The position numbers were made by a program, and so were the translations under genes. Shown here one piece after another: positions 16,703 to 24,503 of a stretch of DNA of 25,189 bases; position 1 is the stretch's first letter, and every line of letters starts with the position of its first letter. A model generated the notes under the pieces. That model searched no databases. It was not told where the DNA came from and saw nothing but the letters and a program-made list of their open reading frames with translations. The stretch is from Bacillota bacterium (lineage in GTDB: Bacteria; Bacillota_A; Clostridia; Lachnospirales; Lachnospiraceae). The DNA lies in NCBI GenBank assembly GCA_023443925.1, contig JAEZSL010000195.1, positions 1-25,189 of the forward strand, written 5' to 3'.

Positions 16703-18376
16703 ATGAAAATAGGTTTATATTTAGCATATCCTCCTTCTGCAGTTTCATATTCATTAAAACAAGAAGGTCTTGGCCGATATATGTCATTTTTAATTAAAGC
16801 ATTTGTTAGTAAAGGTCATAAAATTACAATCGCATGCCCAAAATGGATATTAAGTAGTATTGAAGAGTTACTAGAAGAAGAAAATATTGACAAAACTTAC
16901 ATCGAATTTTTAATACCTAAATCTGAGCCAATATTATATAGTTGGTATGTTAGATTGTTTATTAAAAAACCTAAAGCTAAAAAACGTAAAAGAGGCAAAT
17001 TGGCATATGCAGCTTTTAGGCTTATGGATAAAGTGATAACAGGTTTAATCTCTACTAAGAATATTTTAATTTTTTCTTTTTTTATTATATTAGTTGGAGT
17101 TATTGGTATAATATTATTACCTTTTGCCTTAATAGCATGTGTTGCTTTTCTTATAATAAAATTAGCTCGTAGTATTTTTAAATTTATTTTTAAAAATCAA
17201 AATCCGGTTTTTACATTTAGGAATTTAATGGGTAAAATTAGAAGAAGATTTAAATTAGCTGCATTTGTATATGATCAATTATCAGGAATATTTAGACCAG
17301 AGATAATAAAAGAGAAAATTAGAATCAGTAGCGCTAATGATATGATAGGTAGAATGAAATATATCATTGATCCTCCTGAGACATGGTATTGTCCTATGGC
17401 CTTTTGGCCTGAATTTAATAAATTGCCAGGAACAAAAGTTTTGTGTGTCCCAGATTTAGTTACAACAGAATTTTCAACAAAATTCTCACTAAATCGCTTT
17501 TCAAAGGCTACTGATGAAGTGAGAAAAACGATAGATGGGGCAGAATATTTTATTACTTATTGTGATTACGTTAAAAAATCATTACTGATAGATCGATTTG
17601 GGAAAAATTCTGATAATATAATATCAATAGAACATGCAGTTAATCAAACACTGGATTTTATAAATTTAAAGAAAAATTTTAATAGAAAAGAACTTGAATA
17701 TGATGTGAATTTATATTATGCAAGGAATATTATACTAAGGTCAGTAACACAAAATGCAGCTTATATGCATGATTATTTGCAATATCCTGAAATGGGTTTT
17801 TCCTTCAAAGATGTAAAATACATTTTCTATTCATCTCAATTAAGGCCAAATAAAAATATTATGAGCTTAATAAAAGCTTATGAATATATCCTAAGAGAAA
17901 AGTTTATTCCTATAAAACTCTTTCTAACATGTAATTTGGATGCTGACAAGGAAATTAAAGATTATATATATAATAATAGATTACAGTACGACATTTTATG
18001 TTTTCATAGTGTAAACAATCAGCAGTTAGCATCATTATATATGTGCGCTGAATTAGTAGTAAATCCTACACTTTATGAAGGCGGGTTTCCGTTTACATTT
18101 GGTGAGGGCATGTCTGTAGGGACCCCATCTATTATGAGTAATATTCCGCAAGTAACAGAAGTAACAGATGCATTTCATTTGAAAAAATTTATTTTCAATC
18201 CATACGATTTTAGAGACATTGCTAATAAGATTATTTATGGTTTACAAAATAGAGAAGAATTAATTAAATGCCAGACTCCATTATATAATTATTTATCAAA
18301 AAGGACTTGGGATGAAGTAGGACAGGAGTATGTGCAGGCATTTGAATATTTTACAAAATTAAGTAAGAAAGATTAA
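16703..18376 (+). CDS. Glycosyltransferase family 4 protein with inserted transmembrane hairpin
   Basis: The 557-residue protein has a GT-B start ('MKIGLYLAYPPSAVSYSLKQ', then 'GLGRYMSFLIKAF'). Basic residues at 85-98 (KKPKAKKRKRGK) are followed by a strongly hydrophobic stretch at about 119-153, long enough for a membrane hairpin, before the acceptor domain resumes. The donor domain begins near 'YIFYSSQLRPNKNIMSLIKAYEYI'. Its glutamate motif is 'EGGFPFTFGE' with Glu459 and Glu468, an Ex8E spacing rather than the usual Ex7E. The inserted hairpin would tether the enzyme to the membrane close to its lipid-linked acceptor. GGAGG lies five bases before the ATG. Donor and linkage are unknown. Confidence 0.82.
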   Translation: MKIGLYLAYPPSAVSYSLKQEGLGRYMSFLIKAFVSKGHKITIACPKWILSSIEELLEEENIDKTYIEFLIPKSEPILYSWYVRLFIKKPKAKKRKRGKLAYAAFRLMDKVITGLISTKNILIFSFFIILVGVIGIILLPFALIACVAFLIIKLARSIFKFIFKNQNPVFTFRNLMGKIRRRFKLAAFVYDQLSGIFRPEIIKEKIRISSANDMIGRMKYIIDPPETWYCPMAFWPEFNKLPGTKVLCVPDLVTTEFSTKFSLNRFSKATDEVRKTIDGAEYFITYCDYVKKSLLIDRFGKNSDNIISIEHAVNQTLDFINLKKNFNRKELEYDVNLYYARNIILRSVTQNAAYMHDYLQYPEMGFSFKDVKYIFYSSQLRPNKNIMSLIKAYEYILREKFIPIKLFLTCNLDADKEIKDYIYNNRLQYDILCFHSVNNQQLASLYMCAELVVNPTLYEGGFPFTFGEGMSVGTPSIMSNIPQVTEVTDAFHLKKFIFNPYDFRDIANKIIYGLQNREELIKCQTPLYNYLSKRTWDEVGQEYVQAFEYFTKLSKKD

Positions 18377-18385
18377 GGTGTTATA

Positions 18386-18958
18386 ATGAAAACAAAAATT
18401 AGATTAGGAATGCTTATCTTTTTCGTATTATTACTTGGTTTTAACAAAGTAAAAGCTGAGAATAATTTCGATGTTCAAATAATACCAATTACTGAATCTG
18501 AAGTCTACAATAAAGATTTTGAATCTGAAGTAGAAATTATTTTTAGTAATGAAAATCTATATAACGAACAAGTATATCTATCTTATCATATATTTAATCA
18601 AAATAATGAATTATTAGTTCCTGAAAATCAAAGAGTACCAATTAACCTTGATAGCAACGGGAAATCTAGAGTGAAACTAAATATTACATTAAATGATATT
18701 AAAGAATTGAAAAATGAAAAAATACTTTACATAACATATGATCTAGTAGATGAAAAGAATCAATACTGGTTTTCGACAGATAAGGATATAAGATTTGATA
18801 CATTTAGCATCCTTTATGAGTATAATAACTTAAAAAGAATTCAGATGTCCTTAAAGCTTGAAATACTGAATAATCCAATTATCTTTGTGATTAATATATT
18901 GTGTTGTATAGGTGCTGTTACTGCATACTATATAATAAAAAAGAGAGAAATATTGTAA
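18386..18958 (+). CDS. Hypothetical secreted, membrane-anchored protein (signal peptide, ectodomain, C-terminal helix)
   Basis: I do not recognise a family. The 190-residue protein begins with a signal peptide (basic start, hydrophobic 8-18, probable cleavage after 'KVKA' at residue 24). The ectodomain of about 135 residues looks beta-rich ('EVEIIFSNENLYNEQVYLSYHIF', then 'SRVKLNITLNDI'), consistent with an Ig- or FN3-like sandwich. A C-terminal transmembrane helix (about 163-182) follows, with a basic cytoplasmic tail 'KKREIL'. It is therefore predicted to sit on the outer membrane face with its domain outside the cell. It lies between glycosyltransferase and nucleotide-sugar genes, with 9 and 14 base gaps, so it is part of the operon. 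Its ectodomain might bind the exported glycan or partner the YfhO-type protein; this is inference. Confidence 0.7.
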   Translation: MKTKIRLGMLIFFVLLLGFNKVKAENNFDVQIIPITESEVYNKDFESEVEIIFSNENLYNEQVYLSYHIFNQNNELLVPENQRVPINLDSNGKSRVKLNITLNDIKELKNEKILYITYDLVDEKNQYWFSTDKDIRFDTFSILYEYNNLKRIQMSLKLEILNNPIIFVINILCCIGAVTAYYIIKKREIL

Positions 18959-18961
18959 TTC

Positions 18962-18966
18962 AGGTG
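18962..18966 (+). promoter_or_regulatory. Ribosome binding site deciding the rmd start
   Basis: AGGTG six bases before the ATG at 18973 supports that start. In-frame codons further upstream, including one overlapping the previous gene, have no such site, and the Rossmann strand 'MKVLITG' begins exactly at this ATG. Confidence 0.7.
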
Positions 18967-18972
18967 AAAAAA

Positions 18973-19893
18973 ATGAAAGTTTTAATTACTGGAGTCAGTG
19001 GATTTGTAGGTCAATATTTAGAAAGTGAACTTCATGCTAACAATTACGAGGTGGTTGGAGTTGGGAAAACACCTCGTAAAAATATAGTTGTATGTGATGT
19101 TTTAAACAGGGAGAGGTTACTTTCTGTTATAAAAGATATAAACCCTGATGCGGTAGTTCATTTGGCAGGACAAACGCGGGTTCATGATTCTTGGAATAAT
19201 CCCGCTAAGACTATGCAATTAAATACTTTAAGCAGCATCAACGTACTTGATGCAGTATCATATTTAAACAAAGAGGTGAGATTACTTTTCATTGGATCTT
19301 CTGAACAATATGGTATGATTTCTGCTGAAAATAAGTTTGTCGATGAGAATATACCTACAAAACCTGTAAATCCCTATGGTATATCAAAGCAGGCCCAAGA
19401 AGATTTAATACTTTCACTTGCTCATAAAAGAAATATGGATGTTGTATTGACCCGTTCATTTAATCATATTGGTCCAGGACAAAAAATTGGTATGGTTATA
19501 CCTGATTTCGCATCATCCATAGTAAAAATAGAAAAGCATATACAAGAACCTATTATAAGAGTAGGAAATTTAAATTTAAAAAGAGATTTTACAGATGTAC
19601 GAGATGTTGTAAAAGCGTATCTATTATTGATTAAGTATGGCCATTCAGGAGAAATCTATAATGTAGGCAATGGAAAATCTTATTTAATAAGAAGTTTATT
19701 AGACTATATGATTGAATTGTCTGAAATGGAGATTACTATAGAAATTGATGTTAATAAATTCAGGCCAATTGACATACCTGAGTTAATATGTAATAATAAA
19801 AAAATATATGAGCATTGTAATTGGTTACCTAAGATAGATATTAAGAAAACGTTAGAAGAAACAGTGCATTATTGGAGAAATTTAAGTTCCTAG
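18973..19893 (+). CDS. rmd: GDP-6-deoxy-4-keto-D-mannose reductase (Rmd-like), D-rhamnose branch
   Basis: A 306-residue extended short-chain dehydrogenase. The NAD(P) motif is Gly7-x2-Gly10-x2-Gly13 in 'ITGVSGFVG', with 'GSSEQYG' (108-114) and Tyr135-xxx-Lys139 in 'NPYGISK'. 'TRSFNHIGPGQ' and 'VGNLNLKRDFTDVRDVVKAY' are hallmarks of GDP-4-dehydro-6-deoxy-D-mannose reductases and related dehydratases. It would reduce the 4-keto intermediate to GDP-D-rhamnose. Related RfbS/RfbJ-type reductases acting on CDP-4-keto-3,6-dideoxyhexose are an alternative given the nearby rfbFGH, but the motif set favours the GDP-mannose branch. The gene starts 14 bases after the hypothetical membrane protein; the next begins 19 bases on. 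Confidence 0.8.
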   Translation: MKVLITGVSGFVGQYLESELHANNYEVVGVGKTPRKNIVVCDVLNRERLLSVIKDINPDAVVHLAGQTRVHDSWNNPAKTMQLNTLSSINVLDAVSYLNKEVRLLFIGSSEQYGMISAENKFVDENIPTKPVNPYGISKQAQEDLILSLAHKRNMDVVLTRSFNHIGPGQKIGMVIPDFASSIVKIEKHIQEPIIRVGNLNLKRDFTDVRDVVKAYLLLIKYGHSGEIYNVGNGKSYLIRSLLDYMIELSEMEITIEIDVNKFRPIDIPELICNNKKIYEHCNWLPKIDIKKTLEETVHYWRNLSS

Positions 19894-19912
19894 ATGCATT
19901 TGAGGTGATGGT

Positions 19913-22639
19913 ATGAAAAAAATTGCAAAATTTTATAATAGTAAATATTTTAATATAATACTCTTCATTAGTTATTTTATCATTCCTTTTATCATTTATT
20001 TTAAATTATTTATAAATGATATGGTGCCAATTTCTGGTGATGGTTTGGCTACATTTTCAATGAGGCTATTTCTTAATAATGCTTTACATGATGGTGAACT
20101 CCCGTTATGGAATAAATATTTATCTAATGGAGTTCCCTATGGAAGTGATTTTAATGGAGTTTTTTATCCAATATCTATATTATTATCCTTTCTGCCAATT
20201 AAGTTGTTTGTTTATAGCTTTTATTCGCTGCATATGGCATTTGGAGCGTTTTTTACCTATTTGTTTTTAAAGGAAATAAATTGTGATAGATTTATTTCTA
20301 TTTGTACTAGTTTCATTTATTTTTTTTCAATTCATCTAGGTGGTTTACGCAAAGATCACATAGTAATTATAACCGTGGTTGTCTATTTGCCTATTGTATT
20401 ATATTTCATTGAAAAATTCATGGTGACGTTTAAATTAAAATTTCTAATTGGGTCAAGTCTTGCACTGGCACTTTCTTTTTTGAGCGGGGGGCATATACAA
20501 ATAGTAGTATATTTAGCTGTCTGCACATTTTTTTATTTCATTACCAGAATGTTTATTGAGAAATTACACCTTAAACACATACTATTTAATATAACAATAT
20601 GGGGATTAATTTTTCTAGGCATGGTTTCAATACAATTAATTCCTGCTGCTGAGTTAGTATTTAATTATAAATCCGCTGGTGCTGGAGAGACTACTTTTCA
20701 AACCTTTAGCTCATACTCTATTCACCCAATTAAAATAATAATGATGCTATTCCCAAATGCATTTGGGGATAATATATATGAATCTTTAGGCAGTTTTTAT
20801 TCATCTGGATTTGACATAGAATTGTATCTTGGTATTGGTGTTCTGTTATTTATTCTTTTTGCTTTAAAAAATTATTTATGTGATTATAGAGTAAAATTAT
20901 CGATAAGTTTTATGCTGTGTGCATTAATGTATGCTTCAATTGCACATATACCTGTTCTCAATAAGATAGTTTATCACTTACCTGTATTAGGCGGATTTAG
21001 ATGTCCTTCACGATCATTATTTATTTTTATATTTTTTGCTTATGTTTTATTTGCAGTATCCTTTACAAAATTAAAAGAAGCTAATGACTTATCAAAATTA
21101 TATAAATTTATTTCAATAATTATTAAATTTGTGTTAGGAGTTTTAATAATTATTCTGCCTTTTGGACATTTGTTCTTTGCCGATTTAACACTAGATGAAT
21201 TAATTATAAAATTCAGATCAATAAAACTTATCTTTTTAAAACCGGCTATAACTATTTTAATAATTTTGATATTTATTAAAATGATGATGATTATAAGCAA
21301 TAAATATATTAAAAGGATTAATGAAATATATGTAGGAATAGGTGCATTCTTATTACTAACTACAATAGTTGAAACTTTACCTTATAGTTCCATAACTAGA
21401 TCGATGTCTATCAATGAGTTTAAATCTCAAACCGGACTAGAACAAAATATCAAAGATAATATAAACAATAATAAATTACTGTTTGCTTCTGATGCGATTG
21501 ATGCAGGGGTTGAAAGTATCATCCAAGAGAATTCAAACGTATCTATGGAAATACCAGCAATTAATTCATATATTGCGTTTAATAATCCTAGACTTTTTAG
21601 ACTATTTACTAACAAGAATATAATGAAACCTTATTATAATTTTTCCGGGCTCTTTACAGGATTTATTGATATTAAGAATAATCTTATCAGGCAAAATGAC
21701 CTATTATCGATGTTAGGAGTTAAGTTTATTTTAGATCCTAAGAATTTCTTCTCAGGTAATGATGAAGTAATTACTTCATTAAAAGAAAAAGAAGTTATTT
21801 ATAATAAAGATAATGAACCTATAATAAATTCAAATGGAGAGTTATCTGTTTTTTGTGAGAAAATTGATATTGAGTCTGAAACTTATTATAAAATCTCATT
21901 TACTGCAGAAACCGATAGAGTTCAACCTTTATTTTATATGGATTTATATGGTGGAGAACTTTATGATAATAATGCACAACAATCCTCCTTTTTAATTGAA
22001 CCAGGTAAAAATCATTATGAAGCATTAATAAATTCAGAACAAAGTAATAATATAAGTGACATATATTTAAGAATTGTTACTACATCTATTTCGGATATAA
22101 ACATTACTGATTTAAAAATAATTAAAATGAATGCAGATATCTCTACTAATATATATAAGCCGTATTATATAGATGAAAACCAACGTGTATTTGAAAATAC
22201 AAATGCAAGAGATATATTATTCACCCCGTCAAAGGTTATCAATATAAATGATACTAATGATATATATGAACATACTTATAATTATGATTTAGATGATGTT
22301 AGTTATGTTGAAAATATTAAAGACTTTGAAACTGCTTCTACCACAATTAGCGATATTGTTTGGAAAAGAAATTCTATATATTCTAGGGTACAGGCAGATA
22401 ATGATACATTCGTTAATTTTTCACAAAATTATTATCCAGGGTGGAAAGCATATATAGACGGAAAAGAAACAAAAATATATATGGTTAATGGATTAATACA
22501 AGGTATTAAAGTACCAAGTGGTGAGCATAGTATAAAGTTTGTATATATCCCTTCAACGATAATCATTGGCGGAGTTATATTTTTAATAACCATAATTATA
22601 GTCATCTTAATAATTAGGAAAGATAGAACTGTAAGATAA
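19913..22639 (+). CDS. YfhO-family polytopic membrane protein (GT-C glycosyltransferase-like)
   Basis: A 908-residue membrane protein. The first helix (14-32) leads into an outer loop with 'ISGDGLATFSM' (Asp43) and 'GELPLWNKYLSNGVPYGSDFNGVFYP', the family's GT-C-type active-site loop pattern. About a dozen helices follow to residue 490, then an extracytoplasmic region of about 370 residues and a last helix near 880-902. The terminal 'NYYPGWKAYIDGKETKI' with 'GIKVPSGEHSIKFVYIP' is a YfhO hallmark. In Bacillus, YfhO glycosylates lipoteichoic acid outside the cell, using an undecaprenyl-phosphate sugar made by CsbB and flipped by a GtcA-type protein. No CsbB or GtcA homologue is visible here. 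It probably decorates the exported glycan with a side-chain sugar; this is inference. Confidence 0.87.
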   Translation: MKKIAKFYNSKYFNIILFISYFIIPFIIYFKLFINDMVPISGDGLATFSMRLFLNNALHDGELPLWNKYLSNGVPYGSDFNGVFYPISILLSFLPIKLFVYSFYSLHMAFGAFFTYLFLKEINCDRFISICTSFIYFFSIHLGGLRKDHIVIITVVVYLPIVLYFIEKFMVTFKLKFLIGSSLALALSFLSGGHIQIVVYLAVCTFFYFITRMFIEKLHLKHILFNITIWGLIFLGMVSIQLIPAAELVFNYKSAGAGETTFQTFSSYSIHPIKIIMMLFPNAFGDNIYESLGSFYSSGFDIELYLGIGVLLFILFALKNYLCDYRVKLSISFMLCALMYASIAHIPVLNKIVYHLPVLGGFRCPSRSLFIFIFFAYVLFAVSFTKLKEANDLSKLYKFISIIIKFVLGVLIIILPFGHLFFADLTLDELIIKFRSIKLIFLKPAITILIILIFIKMMMIISNKYIKRINEIYVGIGAFLLLTTIVETLPYSSITRSMSINEFKSQTGLEQNIKDNINNNKLLFASDAIDAGVESIIQENSNVSMEIPAINSYIAFNNPRLFRLFTNKNIMKPYYNFSGLFTGFIDIKNNLIRQNDLLSMLGVKFILDPKNFFSGNDEVITSLKEKEVIYNKDNEPIINSNGELSVFCEKIDIESETYYKISFTAETDRVQPLFYMDLYGGELYDNNAQQSSFLIEPGKNHYEALINSEQSNNISDIYLRIVTTSISDINITDLKIIKMNADISTNIYKPYYIDENQRVFENTNARDILFTPSKVININDTNDIYEHTYNYDLDDVSYVENIKDFETASTTISDIVWKRNSIYSRVQADNDTFVNFSQNYYPGWKAYIDGKETKIYMVNGLIQGIKVPSGEHSIKFVYIPSTIIIGGVIFLITIIIVILIIRKDRTVR

Positions 22640-22659
22640 AAAGAAAGTGAGGAATATAC

Positions 22660-23433
22660 ATGAAAGTAGTATTGTTAGCTGGTGGTTTTGGAACAAGAAT
22701 AAGTGAAGAATCTCATCTAAAACCTAAACCAATGATAGAAGTCGGTGATATGCCTATATTATGGCATATTATGAAAATGTATTCATACTATGGATTTAAT
22801 GATTTTATTATATGCTGTGGTTATAAAGCTTATGTAATTAAAGAATATTTTGCTGATTATTATTTACATAGAAGTGATATAACTTTCGATTTTAGTAATA
22901 ATAATAATATGATAGTACATAACAATTTTTCGGAACCATGGAAAGTTACGATTGTAGACACTGGTTTAAATACAATGACTGGTGGTCGGGTAAAACGGAT
23001 TCAGGACTATATAGGTGATGAGTCGTTTATGCTTACTTATGGAGATGGAGTAAGTGATATTAATATATCTGAATTAGTTAAATATCATAAAACTCATGGT
23101 AAATTTGCTACGATAACGGCAGTTAATATTGGACAACGATTTGGCGTCCTCGATATTGAAGACGACAACACAATAAAATCATTTAGAGAAAAAAGTGAAA
23201 ATGATGGTAGTTTGATTAATGCTGGATTTATGGTATTAGAGCCAAAAGTATTTGATTTCATTAAAGGTGATAATACGGTGTTTGAAAAAGAACCATTAGA
23301 ATATATTGCAAAAATGGGGGAGTTAAAAGCTTTCAAGCATGAAGGTTTTTGGCAGTGTATGGATACGCAAAGAGATAAAATTAGATTAGAGGAATTATGG
23401 AATAGTGGACAAGCACCTTGGAGGAAGTGGTGA
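22660..23433 (+). CDS. rfbF: Glucose-1-phosphate cytidylyltransferase
   Basis: This enzyme makes CDP-glucose from CTP and glucose-1-phosphate, the entry step to CDP-3,6-dideoxyhexoses. Its 257 residues equal the usual family length. The nucleotidyltransferase signature 'LLAGGFGTRISEESHLKPKPM' spans residues 5-25. 'IVDTGLNTMTGGRVKRIQDYI', 'LTYGDGVSDINI' (metal-binding Asp pair), 'VNIGQRFGVL', 'NAGFMV' and 'GFWQCMDTQRDK' are diagnostic of RfbF. GAGG lies about eight bases before the ATG. Its TGA stop overlaps the ATG of rfbG (TGATG), showing translational coupling to the next pathway step. Confidence 0.96.
   Translation: MKVVLLAGGFGTRISEESHLKPKPMIEVGDMPILWHIMKMYSYYGFNDFIICCGYKAYVIKEYFADYYLHRSDITFDFSNNNNMIVHNNFSEPWKVTIVDTGLNTMTGGRVKRIQDYIGDESFMLTYGDGVSDINISELVKYHKTHGKFATITAVNIGQRFGVLDIEDDNTIKSFREKSENDGSLINAGFMVLEPKVFDFIKGDNTVFEKEPLEYIAKMGELKAFKHEGFWQCMDTQRDKIRLEELWNSGQAPWRKW
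23420..23424 (+). promoter_or_regulatory. Ribosome binding site for rfbG inside the end of rfbF
   Basis: GGAGG lies eight bases before the ATG at 23433, within the last codons of rfbF. It supports the TGATG overlap start rather than the in-frame TTG at 23418. Confidence 0.7.
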
Positions 23434-24485
23434 TGGATTTAACATTTTTTAAAGATAAAAAGGTATTTATAACTGGTCATACTGGGTTTAAAGGTACATG
23501 GCTTTGCAAGATTTTAACTATGATAGGCGCAAATGTAACTGGATATTCAATTGATCCGCCTACTGAACCCAACTTGTTCGGTATTTCAAATATAAAAAAA
23601 GATATTAATTCTGTTATTGGTGATATTAGAAATTTAGATAATTTATACGATGCTTTTAATGATGTTCAACCTGATATTGTGATCCACCTTGCAGCACAGC
23701 CAATTGTCCGCGATAGTTACAAAAACCCTGTTTATACATATGATACTAATGTAATGGGTACTGTAAATGTAATGGAATGTATTAGACTGACGAATTGTGC
23801 GAAATCAGTTTTGAATGTAACAACGGATAAGGTCTATAAAAATAATGAGTGGGAATGGGGTTATCGAGAAAATGAGCCGCTAGATGGATTTGATCCGTAT
23901 TCAAATAGTAAGTCTTGTTCTGAGCTAGTTACCCATAGCTATAAAAATTCATTCTTTAATAACAATTTAATACGAGTTTCAACTGCAAGAGCCGGGAATG
24001 TAATTGGGGGCGGTGATTTCGCTAATGATAGAATCATACCGGATTGCGTTAGAGCAGCGATGCGAAAAGAATCCATTATTGTACGAAATCCTAATTCAAT
24101 AAGACCGTATCAACACGTACTGGAACCTCTTTATGTGTACTTAATGATATTACTTAAACAATTTGAAAACAAGAAGTATGAAGGGTGTTATAATGTTGGT
24201 CCAGATGAAATTGATTGCATATCGACTGGGAATCTGGTTAATATGTTCTGTGAAAAGTGGGGCGATGGCTTATTATGGGAAGATAAATTTGAGGGAGGTC
24301 CACATGAAGCTAATTTTCTTAAATTAGATAGTTCAAAATTAAAAAATACTTTTAATTGGAAACCTCGTTGGAATGTAGAAACTGCAGTAGAAAAGACTGT
24401 TGAATGGTCAAAATGTTATATTGAACATAGAGATATATCAAAATGTATGGATGAACAGATTAAGGATTTTTTTAGATTAAATTAA
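23433..24485 (+). CDS. rfbG: CDP-glucose 4,6-dehydratase
   Basis: This converts CDP-glucose to CDP-4-keto-6-deoxyglucose using bound NAD. Starting at 23433 it has 350 residues. The Rossmann motif is Gly15-x2-Gly18-x2-Gly21 ('TGHTGFKGTWL'). 'VTTDKVYKNNEWEWGYRE' (129-146) contains the Thr131-Asp132-Lys133 catalytic triplet region, and Tyr156-xxx-Lys160 lies in 'DPYSNSK'. 'RAGNVIGGGDFANDRIIPD' and 'RPYQHVLEPL' are strongly characteristic of this dehydratase rather than of other sugar dehydratases. It sits between rfbF and rfbH in canonical pathway order, 18 bases before rfbH. Confidence 0.96.
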   Translation: MDLTFFKDKKVFITGHTGFKGTWLCKILTMIGANVTGYSIDPPTEPNLFGISNIKKDINSVIGDIRNLDNLYDAFNDVQPDIVIHLAAQPIVRDSYKNPVYTYDTNVMGTVNVMECIRLTNCAKSVLNVTTDKVYKNNEWEWGYRENEPLDGFDPYSNSKSCSELVTHSYKNSFFNNNLIRVSTARAGNVIGGGDFANDRIIPDCVRAAMRKESIIVRNPNSIRPYQHVLEPLYVYLMILLKQFENKKYEGCYNVGPDEIDCISTGNLVNMFCEKWGDGLLWEDKFEGGPHEANFLKLDSSKLKNTFNWKPRWNVETAVEKTVEWSKCYIEHRDISKCMDEQIKDFFRLN

Positions 24486-24503
24486 TTACATAGGAGTTAA
24501 TAT

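Noticed and set aside
18901..18972. Longer N-terminus for the Rmd-like protein overlapping the preceding gene
   Set aside because: The extra residues are the other frame of the preceding gene's membrane anchor. The Rossmann strand begins at the ATG at 18973, which has its own AGGTG.
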